From: an uncultured Hyphomicrobiales bacterium
GTDB lineage: Bacteria > Pseudomonadota > Alphaproteobacteria > Rhizobiales > Aestuariivirgaceae
NCBI GenBank assembly: GCA_902826365.1
Contig: CADEEO010000005.1
Location: 1 to 32,262 of the forward strand
Direction of reading: 5' to 3'
Length of the DNA: 32,262 nucleotides
Below the pieces are notes generated by a model, which was given only the letters and a program-made list of their open reading frames with translations, did not search any database and was not told the DNA's origin. This document shows, piece by piece, positions 22,344-31,220 of this stretch. The translations under genes and the position numbers were made by a program. Position 1 is the first letter of the stretch. Each line of letters starts with the position of its first letter.

Positions 22344-24176
22344 GTGCAGAATTTAGCGCAGCGGTTCAGACAAAGACTGAAAAGGCACGCGCCTGAAGCC
22401 ATGGCGTTGCTGCTCCTGCCCGTGGCGATCGCGATGGCCTGGATTTTGACCGAGCAGCAACAGGCCACCGACCGCGTGATCCATACGCTTGAAGTCGGGT
22501 CTGGAATTTCCAAGCTAATGACCACCATTCAGGACGCGGAAACGGGAAACCGCGGCTTTCTCCTGACAGGCGACGAAAGCTACCTGAACCCCTACTCCGC
22601 TGCCGTAGCCGCCATTCCCGGCGAAATGGGCAGTTTGAGAGAATTGACCTCTGACAACCCCGATCAGCGAGAGAACCTGACTGAACTCGAGCGCGATATT
22701 GCTGCCCGCCTGGCATTGCTGGAACAAGGAAATGATTTGCGGCGCAAGGGTGGCCTGGAACCTGCGGTGGATTTCATCGAGAGAGGCGGCGGCCAGGCCG
22801 CCATGGACAAGGTGCGCGGCCGCATCCTGGTCATGGAAAGCGCGGAACAGAGATTGCTGCGTGAGCGCCTGGCACGTTCTGACTGGTTTGTCCGGGCGGG
22901 CCTGATAGCAGGGGCTCTCGGCCTCGTGATCGTGGCATCGGCATTCATGGCATGGTCATGGAGTTCCCGGCGCGAAATCCGCGAACTCAACCAATTAATG
23001 GCCGAGCGGGAGCGAAACGAAGCGCAAATCCGGCAAATGCAGAAGATGGAAGCAGTGGGCCAACTGACCGGCGGCATCGCCCATGACTTCAACAATATGC
23101 TTGCCGTGATCCTGAGTTCGCTCAATCTGCTGCAAAAGCGCCTCAAGGCCGGGGATACGGATGTCGGCAAATTTGTTGATGCAGCATTGGACGGCGCAGC
23201 GCGGGCGGCCACGCTGACGACGCGGCTGATGGCATTTTCCCGGCAATCGCCGCTCGAGCCGAAGCCGCTCATCGCCAATGCCATGGTGAGCGGCATGACC
23301 GAACTTATCCAGCGCACCATTGGCGAGGCCATCCAGGTCGAAACGGTGCTGACGGCGGGCGTCTGGACGATGAACGCCGACGCGGGGCAATTCGAAAACG
23401 CCATCCTGAATCTCGCGGTCAACGCCAGGGACGCGATGCCCGACGGCGGCAAGCTGACGCTGGAGACGGCCAACTGCCACATCGACGACAATTATGCGCG
23501 GCAACACAGCATCACGCCGGGGCAATATGTTCTCGTGGCCGTGTCCGATACGGGCACTGGCATGGCGCCGGAAGTTCTGGCGAAGGCATTCGAACCATTT
23601 TTCACCACCAAGGGCGTGGGCCGGGGAACCGGGCTGGGGCTGGCGCAGGTGCATGGCTTCATCAAGCAATCGGGCGGGCACATCAAAATCTATTCGGAGC
23701 TTGGACACGGCACTACGGTCAAGATGTATCTTCCCCGGCTTTACACAGCGTCCGGCGAAGACAGCGCGAAGCCCGCAAGGGATGATACGGTTGCTGGCGA
23801 TCCCTCACGAAATTCCGGCATTGTCATCCTGGTGGTCGAAGACGAAGACCGGGTGCGCGAGATGAGCGTGGCCTCGCTGCGGGAGATGGGCTACACGGTC
23901 ATTCATGCGAGCAATGCGGCGGCGGCCCTCAAGATGCTTGAGGGCCATCCGGAAACAGCGCTTCTCTTCACCGATATCGTGATGCCCGAAATGAACGGCC
24001 GGCAATTGGCCATCGAAGCCCTGAACCGCAGGCCGGAGCTGAAGGTCCTCTATACGACCGGCTTTACGCGCAATGCCATCATCCACAACGGCAAGCTGGA
24101 TGCGGGCGTTCATTTCATCGCCAAGCCATTCACCTATGGGCAACTCGCCACCAAGTTGCGCGAAGTGCTGGAATAG
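22344..24176 (+). CDS. Hybrid sensor histidine kinase with CHASE3 sensor and C-terminal receiver
   Basis: 610 residues. Transmembrane helix (about 20-36), extracytoplasmic CHASE3 domain (37-180, with DAETGNRGFLLTGDESYL), second helix (183-204), a coiled linker, HisKA with His247 in GGIAHDFNNML, HATPase_c (N box LNLAVNARDA, 355-364; G boxes DTGTGM and GTGLGL), then a receiver domain (495-610) with Asp544 and Lys594. It should autophosphorylate His247 and pass phosphate to Asp544 and possibly the divergent receiver protein. The start is GTG 22344 preceded by GAGAAG; the frame is open far upstream but that part is antisense to the response regulator. An ATG at 22401 is the next option. Confidence 0.88.
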   Translation: MQNLAQRFRQRLKRHAPEAMALLLLPVAIAMAWILTEQQQATDRVIHTLEVGSGISKLMTTIQDAETGNRGFLLTGDESYLNPYSAAVAAIPGEMGSLRELTSDNPDQRENLTELERDIAARLALLEQGNDLRRKGGLEPAVDFIERGGGQAAMDKVRGRILVMESAEQRLLRERLARSDWFVRAGLIAGALGLVIVASAFMAWSWSSRREIRELNQLMAERERNEAQIRQMQKMEAVGQLTGGIAHDFNNMLAVILSSLNLLQKRLKAGDTDVGKFVDAALDGAARAATLTTRLMAFSRQSPLEPKPLIANAMVSGMTELIQRTIGEAIQVETVLTAGVWTMNADAGQFENAILNLAVNARDAMPDGGKLTLETANCHIDDNYARQHSITPGQYVLVAVSDTGTGMAPEVLAKAFEPFFTTKGVGRGTGLGLAQVHGFIKQSGGHIKIYSELGHGTTVKMYLPRLYTASGEDSAKPARDDTVAGDPSRNSGIVILVVEDEDRVREMSVASLREMGYTVIHASNAAAALKMLEGHPETALLFTDIVMPEMNGRQLAIEALNRRPELKVLYTTGFTRNAIIHNGKLDAGVHFIAKPFTYGQLATKLREVLE

Positions 24177-24262
24177 GCCCGAAAACCCTCTGCCTTTACC
24201 GCACAAGGCCTGGCAGCTAATGGATTCGGGCGAGACTTCACGCGAATCGAGGGGCGAGGCGG

Positions 24263-24907
24263 ATGTTTAATCTTTTCAAGAAAATCATGCCGAAGGAAGA
24301 GCGGTTCTTCGGCATGTTCGAGGCCCATGCCAGCTGCCTCACGGCGGGATCGCTGACGCTGCGCAAGCTGCTGGACGGCGGGCCGGAGGTGGCCTCCCTA
24401 TGCAAGACACTGATGAGCCAGGAAGAAAAGGCCGACGCCATTGCCCATGAAGTTCTGCAAGCCATCCGGCGCAGTTTCATCACGCCTTTCGACCGGGGCG
24501 ACATCAAGGGGCTTATCACGGCGATGGACGATGCCATCGACCAGATGAACAAAACCGCAAAAGCCGTGCTCCTGTTCGAGATCAAGACGTTCGAGCCGGA
24601 GATGCGCCTGATGGGAGACCAGATCATCCGGGCTGCCGCGCTCACGGCCGAGGCGGTGCCGCTGCTGCGCCGGATGAACCCGAATGCGAACCGGCTCATT
24701 GCGCTGACCAGCGAAATTGCACAGATCGAAGAAGACTCCGACCATGTGCATGACGACGGCCTCAAGCGCTTGTTGACCACCAAGGGCCGCAAGGATCCCA
24801 TGGCCTTCATCATCGGCTCGGAAATCTACAGCCATCTTGAAAAAGTGGCCGACCGGTTCGAGGACGTGGCCAACACGATGAGCGGCATCGTGATCGAGCA
24901 TATGTAA
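24263..24907 (+). CDS. DUF47/PhoU-like phosphate transport accessory protein
   Basis: 214 residues, mostly alpha-helical, no membrane segment. Family features include FFGMFEAHA near residue 15, EEKADAIAHEV (near 54) and DPMAFIIGSEIYSHLEKVADRFEDVA toward the C-terminus. DUF47 proteins are PhoU-like partners of Pit phosphate carriers and are usually cotranscribed with them. GAGGCGG precedes the ATG. Its stop overlaps the pit ATG by one base (TAATG). In Sinorhizobium a similar orfA-pit operon encodes low-affinity phosphate uptake; no Pho box was found in the 86 bp upstream. Confidence 0.9.
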   Translation: MFNLFKKIMPKEERFFGMFEAHASCLTAGSLTLRKLLDGGPEVASLCKTLMSQEEKADAIAHEVLQAIRRSFITPFDRGDIKGLITAMDDAIDQMNKTAKAVLLFEIKTFEPEMRLMGDQIIRAAALTAEAVPLLRRMNPNANRLIALTSEIAQIEEDSDHVHDDGLKRLLTTKGRKDPMAFIIGSEIYSHLEKVADRFEDVANTMSGIVIEHM

Positions 24908-25914
24908 TGGACGCGGGCAGCTTTACGCTCTTCCTGATTTTCCTGATCGGCGTGGCGCTGCTGTTCGATTTCCTGAACGGCCTGCATGACGCGGCAAATT
25001 CGATTGCGACGATCGTTTCGACGCGCGTGCTGCGGCCGCAATATGCGGTGTTCTGGGCGGCGTTTTTCAACTTCATCGCATTCATGTTTTTTGGCCTGCA
25101 TGTGGCCAAGACTGTCGGCTCCGGCATCGTGGCCCCTGACCTCGTCGATGATTTCGTCATCCTCGGGGCGCTGAGCGGCGCCATTGCATGGAACGTCATT
25201 ACCTGGCTTGGCGGCATTCCCTCTTCAAGCTCGCACGCCCTGATCGGCGGCATTGTGGGGGCGGGCATGGCGAAGGCGGGCTTCAGCGCGGTTTTGTGGA
25301 GCGGCCTCAGCAAGACGGTTGCGGCAATCGTGCTTTCGCCGGCGACCGGGTTTTTCCTGGCGATTTTCTTCGTCTTGATCGTGGCGTGGAGCTTCGTCAA
25401 AGCAAGCCCAAGCTTTGCGGATTCGACTTTCCGCAAGCTGCAATTTGTTTCGGCGTCGCTCTATTCCCTGGGCCATGGCGGCAATGACGCGCAGAAGACC
25501 ATGGGCATCATTGCGGTGCTGCTCTATTCGCATGGGGTGGGCGGCGGCGAATTCAATGTGCCGTTCTGGGTGGTGCTGAGCTGCCAGGCCGCGATGGCGC
25601 TTGGCACCCTGTTTGGCGGCTGGCGCATCGTGCACACGATGGGCTCTAAAATCACGCGGCTTTCGCCCATGCAGGGTTTCTGCGCCGAAACGGCGGGCGC
25701 CATAACGCTGTTTGGCGCAACGGCGATGGGCATTCCGGTTTCCACCACGCACACGATCACGGGGGCCATCGTTGGGGTTGGCGCGTCGCGGCGGGTTTCC
25801 GCCGTGCGCTGGAACATTGCGCAAGGGATTGTCGTGGCCTGGGTGATCACGCTCCCGATGTCGGCCTTGATTGCGGCGCTTACCTATTGGCTCACCACTG
25901 CCCTGTTCGCATGA
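24907..25914 (+). CDS. pit: Pit-family inorganic phosphate transporter
   Basis: 335 residues with about ten membrane helices. Two Pit repeats are seen: DFLNGLHDAANSIATIVSTR near the N-terminus with GGIPSSSSHALIGG, and YSLGHGGNDAQKTMG later with GIPVSTTHTITGAIVG. Pit carriers import metal-phosphate driven by protons. It is coupled to the DUF47 gene upstream, and its stop overlaps the NUDIX start as ATGA. Confidence 0.95.
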   Translation: MDAGSFTLFLIFLIGVALLFDFLNGLHDAANSIATIVSTRVLRPQYAVFWAAFFNFIAFMFFGLHVAKTVGSGIVAPDLVDDFVILGALSGAIAWNVITWLGGIPSSSSHALIGGIVGAGMAKAGFSAVLWSGLSKTVAAIVLSPATGFFLAIFFVLIVAWSFVKASPSFADSTFRKLQFVSASLYSLGHGGNDAQKTMGIIAVLLYSHGVGGGEFNVPFWVVLSCQAAMALGTLFGGWRIVHTMGSKITRLSPMQGFCAETAGAITLFGATAMGIPVSTTHTITGAIVGVGASRRVSAVRWNIAQGIVVAWVITLPMSALIAALTYWLTTALFA

Positions 25915-26414
25915 AGGACGCGGGCGCCTCACAGCAGTATGCGGCATTGCCCTGGCGGCAAGCGCCGGGTTTTGAAATCCTGCTGATCACCTCGCGCGAA
26001 ACCCGGCGCTGGGTTATTCCCAAGGGCTGGCCGATGCCGGGGCATAGCGCCGCCGAGAGCGCGGCGCAGGAAGCCTATGAAGAGGCGGGAGTTCGCGGGG
26101 AGATGAGCGCACAGGCCATTGGGCATTACGGCTACCGCAAGCGCCTGCGGGGCGGGGCGAAGAAGCGCTTCCGGGTCGACGTGTTTGCCATGGAGGTGAC
26201 CGAGGTTCTGGACCAGTGGCCGGAAGCCCATGAACGCGCGCGGCAATGGCTTTCGCCTGCGGAAGCGGCAATCCGTGTTGATGAGCCGGAGCTTGCGGTT
26301 CTTATCCGGGCATTTGCCGGGGATCGATTGGGACAAGCGCTGCCAGGCCCAACATGGCTTCAAGCAATCTGGCAGCAGGTAAAAGCCTTGCTTCGCCTCT
26401 TGGGCCTGCGATGA
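25911..26414 (+). CDS. NUDIX hydrolase
   Basis: 167 residues. The NUDIX box GWPMPGHSAAESAAQEAYEEAGV follows WVIPK and keeps the metal-binding glutamates of the EAYEEAG core, but the expected first Glu is His and the Arg before the core is Gln. Substrates are nucleoside or inositol diphosphates in related proteins. ATG 25911 overlaps the pit stop (ATGA); an ATG at 25887 would overlap pit more deeply. The last 113 bp overlap the 3' end of the convergent amidase, so the C-terminal tail after about residue 130 is an extension outside the catalytic fold. Operon with pit suggests a link to phosphate metabolism. Confidence 0.85.
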   Translation: MKDAGASQQYAALPWRQAPGFEILLITSRETRRWVIPKGWPMPGHSAAESAAQEAYEEAGVRGEMSAQAIGHYGYRKRLRGGAKKRFRVDVFAMEVTEVLDQWPEAHERARQWLSPAEAAIRVDEPELAVLIRAFAGDRLGQALPGPTWLQAIWQQVKALLRLLGLR

Positions 26415-27720
26415 GTTGAATGCCCACGGGAAGGTTTTCCCTGGTGAAGCCTGCGGGGATGGAGATGGCCGGGCAGGCGACAAGGGTTATGGCAGAGACG
26501 ATGAGGAGCCAATCCACATAGGTTTCGAATTTCGTTCCATTACATTCGGTTACATAGCGCTGTTCAACCGGAAAAGGAGGAACGATGGTGGTGGGGCACA
26601 AGAGCAGGTCGTAGGTCTCGAAGAATTTCCGGGCGCGCTGGAACATTGCGCCGCGCTGGGCTTCGGCCTTGGCTATTTCCGCTCCGGTGAGGGCCAGGCC
26701 CTTCTCGATGTTCCAGATGACTTCGGGCTTGAGCTGGGCGCGGTGGTTTTCGAGAAGGCCGCGCATGCCCACGGCATAGGACAGGGCGCGGAGCGTTTGG
26801 GCGCATTCCATGGCCTCATGGAAATCCGGGTGCGCCTCCTCGACGATGACGCCCGCCTCTTCAAACTTGCGGGCGGCCTTCATGACGATGCCGGCCACTT
26901 CCGGATCGATTGGGCTGATGCCGAGATCGCGGCTGATGGCGACCCGCTTTGGCTTCCAGCCGGAGCGGGCGGCTTTCAGGTAAGAGGTGCCGTCCGATGG
27001 AAGCGAAATGGGATCGGCGGGTTCTTCGCCCACCATGGCGTCGAAGAGAAGCGCCAAGTCTTCGACATTGCGGGCCATGGGGCCTTCGATGCCGAGGGTT
27101 GAATCGATCTTGCTGGCCACGCTGGCGGCGACACGGCCGGGCGAGGGCCGCATGCCGACGACGCCGCAGAAGCTGGCGGGGTTTCGCAGGGATCCGCCGA
27201 GATCGGAACCCTGAGCCAGCCATGCGGTGCCTGTGGCCAGGGCGACTGCCGCGCCGCCTGAGGAGCCAGCGGCGGAGCGCGAGGTGTTCCAGGGATTGAG
27301 GGTGCGGCCAAAGACTTCGTTGAAGGTGTTGGCCCCTGCCCCGAATTCCGGCGTGTTCGACATGGCGTAAACAATCGCGCCGTTCTTCTCCAGATGGGTG
27401 ACCATGACATCGGAGGTTGGCGCGATGCGGTTGGCGAAAATGGGCGAGCCTTGGGTTGAACGCACGCCGGCGACATCGCTCAGATCCTTGATGGGCACGG
27501 GAAGGCCCAGCAACACGCCGCGTTCGGCCATGGGTTTTTTCATGAGGTCGCGGGCATGGGCGCGGGCCCGGTCAAAACACAGGGTGGGCAAGGCGTTTAC
27601 CTTGCTGTCCACGGCGGCAATGCGGGCTTCCAGCGCATCGAGGCAATCCAGCGGAGAAATTTCACCGCTTTTCAGACGCGCGTGGATTTCAGTGGCGGTG
27701 GACCTAAAGAGTTCGGACAT
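26302..27720 (-). CDS. Amidase-signature family hydrolase
   Basis: 472 residues. The Ser-cisSer-Lys triad is Lys78 (PVPIKD), Ser153 (AGSSGGAAVA) and nucleophile Ser177 (GSDLGGSLRNP), with spacings identical to fatty-acid amide hydrolase. It hydrolyses a carboxamide to acid and ammonia; substrate not predictable. ATG 27720 is preceded by AGGA at seven bases; the frame is open much further upstream, but that region is antisense to gabT. It is divergent from gabT across 84 bp, and its 3' end overlaps the NUDIX gene. An amide-derived omega-amino acid feeding the aminotransferase is a possible link. Confidence 0.9.
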   Translation of the reverse strand: MSELFRSTATEIHARLKSGEISPLDCLDALEARIAAVDSKVNALPTLCFDRARAHARDLMKKPMAERGVLLGLPVPIKDLSDVAGVRSTQGSPIFANRIAPTSDVMVTHLEKNGAIVYAMSNTPEFGAGANTFNEVFGRTLNPWNTSRSAAGSSGGAAVALATGTAWLAQGSDLGGSLRNPASFCGVVGMRPSPGRVAASVASKIDSTLGIEGPMARNVEDLALLFDAMVGEEPADPISLPSDGTSYLKAARSGWKPKRVAISRDLGISPIDPEVAGIVMKAARKFEEAGVIVEEAHPDFHEAMECAQTLRALSYAVGMRGLLENHRAQLKPEVIWNIEKGLALTGAEIAKAEAQRGAMFQRARKFFETYDLLLCPTTIVPPFPVEQRYVTECNGTKFETYVDWLLIVSAITLVACPAISIPAGFTRENLPVGIQLIAGPRGEARLLPAARLLEAMLGLAALVPIDPRQMPG

Positions 27721-27804
27721 CTGGCATTCCTGAAAAGTGATTGTGTTTGCCCTTGCGGGGGGAGAGAGAGTAAAGAGTGCCCACATTTTACCCAGGAGAC
27801 AATC

Positions 27805-29109
27805 ATGAATGCACCTGTCACATCCGCGCCCGGCATGAACAAGCAGTGGGTGGAGCGGCGCGCCAAGGCGGTATCGCGCGGCGTTGGCATGGGGGCTGCG
27901 GTTATGGCGGCACGGGCCGAGAACTCGGAAATCTGGGATATCGAGGGCAACCGCTATGTGGATTTTGGCGGCGGCATTGCGGTCGTCAACACTGGCCACC
28001 GGCATCCGCTGGTGATGAAGCGGGTCTATGAGCAGCTGGAAAAATTCACCCACACCTGCGCCATGGTGATGCCCTATGAGCCGTTCGTCGAGCTCTGCGA
28101 AAAGCTGAATGCGATTGCACCGATGAAGGGCGAGAACAAATCGGCGCTGGTGACTACTGGCGCCGAGGCGGTTGAAAACGCGGTGAAATATGCGCGCTGC
28201 TATACGGGGCGTTCCGATGTCATCGCCTTCCACGGCGGATTTCATGGCCGCACGCTTCTCGGCATGGCGCTGACGGGAAAAGTCCTGCCCTACAAGGCGA
28301 AGTTCGGGCCGATGCCCGGCGGCATCTGGCATGTGCCGTTTCCGGTTGAGCACAAGGGGATCAGCGTTGAGGATTCCATCCACGCCATCGAACTGCTGTT
28401 CAAGTGCGACGTGGAGCCCGCGCGGGTTGCCGCCATCATCATCGAGCCGGTGCAGGGCGAAGGCGGGTTTTATGTGGCGCCCAAGGAACTGATGGTGCGG
28501 CTGCGCAAGCTTTGCGACGAGCATGGCATTCTGCTGATCGCCGATGAAATCCAGTCGGGCTTCGGGCGCACGGGCAAATGGTTTGCGATGGAGCATTTCG
28601 GCGTGGAGCCTGACCTGGTCACTGTCGCAAAATCCCTGGCGGGCGGCTTTCCGCTGGCGGGCGTGATTGGCCGGGCCAAGATCATGGATGCGCCGGAGCC
28701 TGGCGGCATCGGCGGCACCTATGCGGGCAACCCTGTGGCCTGTGCCGCAGCGCTTGGCGTGTTCGAGGCTTTCCAGCAGGAAGGCCTGATGGAAAAGGCC
28801 GAAGCGCAGGGCAAGAAAATCATGGCGCGGATGAAGGCGATCAAGGCCAAGGGGCGCGGCATGGCGATCGGCGATGTGCGCGGGCTTGGGGCCATGTGCG
28901 CTTTCGAGCTGGTGACCGAGCATGGCGGCAACAAACCCGATGCGGCCGGCGCCAAGGCGCTGGCGGCCAAGTGCCTGGAGCGCGGGCTGCTCATTCTCAC
29001 CTGCGGAATTTACGCCGATACGGTGCGCCTGCTGACGCCGCTGACGGCATCGGACGCGGTGCTGGACGAGGGACTGGATATCCTGGAAGCGGCGCTGCTG
29101 GGGAACTAA
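27805..29109 (+). CDS. gabT: 4-aminobutyrate transaminase (class III aminotransferase)
   Basis: 434 residues. PLP-site features: TTGAEAVENAVK (117-128), FHGGFHGRT (142-150), IIEPVQGEGG (212-221), Asp247 in ADEIQSGFGRTG, and Schiff-base Lys276 in TVAKSLAGGFP. These match GabT, which moves the amino group of GABA to 2-oxoglutarate. CAGGAG lies six to seven bases before ATG 27805. Upstream in-frame starts within the amidase gene are rejected. It is followed 15 bp later by the zinc peptidase. Confidence 0.92.
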   Translation: MNAPVTSAPGMNKQWVERRAKAVSRGVGMGAAVMAARAENSEIWDIEGNRYVDFGGGIAVVNTGHRHPLVMKRVYEQLEKFTHTCAMVMPYEPFVELCEKLNAIAPMKGENKSALVTTGAEAVENAVKYARCYTGRSDVIAFHGGFHGRTLLGMALTGKVLPYKAKFGPMPGGIWHVPFPVEHKGISVEDSIHAIELLFKCDVEPARVAAIIIEPVQGEGGFYVAPKELMVRLRKLCDEHGILLIADEIQSGFGRTGKWFAMEHFGVEPDLVTVAKSLAGGFPLAGVIGRAKIMDAPEPGGIGGTYAGNPVACAAALGVFEAFQQEGLMEKAEAQGKKIMARMKAIKAKGRGMAIGDVRGLGAMCAFELVTEHGGNKPDAAGAKALAAKCLERGLLILTCGIYADTVRLLTPLTASDAVLDEGLDILEAALLGN

Positions 29110-29124
29110 GCCCGGGCAAGCCAT

Positions 29125-29808
29125 ATGCTTGTTCTCGCCATTCTGGGCGTGGGCCTGTTCATCGCCCTGATTTTTGGCCCGCAGTTCTGGATCAAGTGGG
29201 TGATGGAAAAGCACGCCCGGGAACAGCCGGATTTTCCGGGCACCGGCGGCGAGCTGGCGCGGCACCTGCTGGACAAGGCGGGGCTTGAGGCGGTCAAGCT
29301 TGAGCGCATCGATGGCGGCGATCATTATTCCCCGGACGAAAAAACTGTACGGCTTTCCCAGCGGAATTTCGACGGGAAGTCGGTGACGGCGGTGGCCGTG
29401 GCGGCCCATGAGGTGGGCCATGCGTTGCAACACAAGGACAATTACGCGCCGTTCATACTGAGGCAGAGGCTGGCCAAGACCTGCATCGTCATTGAGCGAA
29501 CGGGCGGTGTTCTGCTGATGGCGACGCCGGTGGTTTTTGCGGTGACCCATTCACCCGCCGTGCTGCTGGCAGAACTGGTTCTGGGGCTGGGCATTTTGGC
29601 CTCAACGGTTGTCATCCACATTTTCACACTGCCAGCGGAATTTGACGCGAGTTTCAAGCGGGCCCTGCCCATTCTGGAAAATTACCTCAGGCCGGAGGAC
29701 ATGCCGGGGGCGCGGCAGGTGCTTAAAGCCGCGGCATTTACCTATGTGGCGTCAGCTCTGATCAGCATTTTGAACATAGCTCGGTGGTTACGCATCCTCC
29801 GCTTCTAG
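29125..29808 (+). CDS. Membrane zinc metallopeptidase (YugP/Zn_peptidase_2 family)
   Basis: 227 residues. N-terminal membrane helix (1-19), zinc motif AAHEVGHALQH with HEVGH at 95-99, two further hydrophobic segments (about 122-165) and a C-terminal one (about 200-220), the layout of the YugP family. Peptidase targets are unknown. The ATG lies 15 bp after the gabT stop, suggesting cotranscription without an obvious functional link; a weak ribosome site suggests read-through coupling. Protein length is normal for the family. Confidence 0.88.
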   Translation: MLVLAILGVGLFIALIFGPQFWIKWVMEKHAREQPDFPGTGGELARHLLDKAGLEAVKLERIDGGDHYSPDEKTVRLSQRNFDGKSVTAVAVAAHEVGHALQHKDNYAPFILRQRLAKTCIVIERTGGVLLMATPVVFAVTHSPAVLLAELVLGLGILASTVVIHIFTLPAEFDASFKRALPILENYLRPEDMPGARQVLKAAAFTYVASALISILNIARWLRILRF

Positions 29809-29837
29809 GCTAGCATGGTTTTTTCAGGAGGATTCCC

Positions 29838-31220
29838 TTGGCCCAACTTTCCAACATGGCGCACCGCGACATTGAAACGGTGCTTCACCCCTACACCAAT
29901 TTGGCGCGGCACCGGGAGGTGGGGCCGCTGATCCTCAACGAGGGGCGCGGCATCTATCTCTATGACGACAAGGGCAAGCGCTATATCGAAGGGCTGGCCG
30001 GGCTTTGGTGCACGGCACTGGGCTACGGCAATGAAGAAATTGTCGAGGCGGCGGCGCAGGCGATGCGCAAGCTTTCCTTCACCAATGTGTTCGGCGGCAA
30101 GTCGCATGACGGGGTGATCGAGCTTTCGGAAAAGCTGAAGGAGATCGCGCCCTGCCCCACCTCCAAGATTTTGTTCGGCACCTCGGGCTCGGAAGCCAAT
30201 GACATGCAGATGAAGCTCACCTGGTATTACAACAATGCGCGGGGGAGGCCTGAGAAGAAGAAGTTCATTTCGCGGATGCGGGGCTATCATGGCGTCACCA
30301 TCGCTTCGGGATCGCTGACGGGACTTCCCATGGTGCATACGGATTTTGATCTGCCGATCAAGAATGTGCTGCACACGGCATGCCCGCATTATTACCGCGG
30401 CGGGCAGGAGGGCGAAACGGAAGAGCAGTTTACTGACCGGATGGCGAAGGATCTTGAGGATTTGATCCAGCGCGAGGGGCCGGAGACGGTTGCGGCCTTT
30501 ATCGCCGAGCCGGTGATGGGGGCTGGCGGCGTTGTGGTGCCACCCATGAGCTATTTCCCGAAGATCAACGCGGTGCTGGAAAAATATGATGTGCGTTTCA
30601 TTGCCGATGAAGTGATCTGCGGCTTTGGGCGCACGGGCAACTGGTTTGGCACAGAAACTTTCGGGATGAAGGCCACGTCCATTTCCATGGCGAAGGCCAT
30701 CACCTCGGCCTACTTTCCGATGAGCGCCATCACCATCGAGGAAGATTTGTATCAGGCCATGGTGGACGAGAGCAAAAAGATCGGCACCTTCGGCCACGGC
30801 TTCACCTATACGGCGCATCCGGTGGGCTGTGCGGTGGCACTGAAGACGATTGAAATCTACCAACGCGACAAGATCGTCGAGCATGTGCGGAAGGTGGCTC
30901 CGGTGTTCAAGGCGCGGCTGGACAAGCTGGCGGAGCATCCGCTGGTGGGCGAAGCGCGCGGCGTGGGCCTGATCGGCGCGCTCGAGCTTGTGGCCGACAA
31001 GAAAACCAAGCGGGCCTTTGATCCGAAGAAGACCGTGGGAGCGACCTGCGTAAACTTCCTGCAGGAGCTTGGGTTGATCAACCGCGCCATGGGAGATTCA
31101 GTAGCTTTTTGCCCGCCGCTGATCATCACGACGGAAGAAATCCACGAGATGTTCGACATGGTCGGCGCGGCGCTGGACCAGACCGAGGCCTGGGTGCGGA
31201 AAGAAAACCTGCGTCAGTAA
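29838..31220 (+). CDS. Class III omega-aminotransferase
   Basis: 460 residues. FGTSGSEANDMQ (113-124), YHGVTIASGSLTG (150-162), EPVMGAGGV (224-232), Asp257 in ADEVICGFGRTG and Schiff-base Lys286 in SMAKAITSAYFP mark the beta-alanine/putrescine-pyruvate type branch rather than GabT. It likely transfers the amino group of an omega-amino acid, amine or diamine to pyruvate. The start is TTG at 29838 because a perfect AGGAGG lies seven bases upstream; ATG 29856 is the alternative. Its stop overlaps the convergent hemolysin-III gene stop by seven bases. Confidence 0.9.
   Translation: MAQLSNMAHRDIETVLHPYTNLARHREVGPLILNEGRGIYLYDDKGKRYIEGLAGLWCTALGYGNEEIVEAAAQAMRKLSFTNVFGGKSHDGVIELSEKLKEIAPCPTSKILFGTSGSEANDMQMKLTWYYNNARGRPEKKKFISRMRGYHGVTIASGSLTGLPMVHTDFDLPIKNVLHTACPHYYRGGQEGETEEQFTDRMAKDLEDLIQREGPETVAAFIAEPVMGAGGVVVPPMSYFPKINAVLEKYDVRFIADEVICGFGRTGNWFGTETFGMKATSISMAKAITSAYFPMSAITIEEDLYQAMVDESKKIGTFGHGFTYTAHPVGCAVALKTIEIYQRDKIVEHVRKVAPVFKARLDKLAEHPLVGEARGVGLIGALELVADKKTKRAFDPKKTVGATCVNFLQELGLINRAMGDSVAFCPPLIITTEEIHEMFDMVGAALDQTEAWVRKENLRQ

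Noticed and set aside
24177..24262. Pho box upstream of the DUF47-pit operon
   Set aside because: No CTGTCAT-like direct repeats were found; only a loose GATTCG/CGAATC inverted repeat at 24223-24248.
27721..29550. Long reverse-strand frame extending the amidase by about 600 residues
   Set aside because: It is antisense to gabT and the peptidase gene, has no recognisable domain, and a good ribosome site and family-typical N-terminus place the amidase start at 27720.
29805..30938. Reverse frame of 377 codons opposite the omega-aminotransferase
   Set aside because: Composition typical of an antisense frame in GC-rich DNA; the forward gene has all catalytic motifs.
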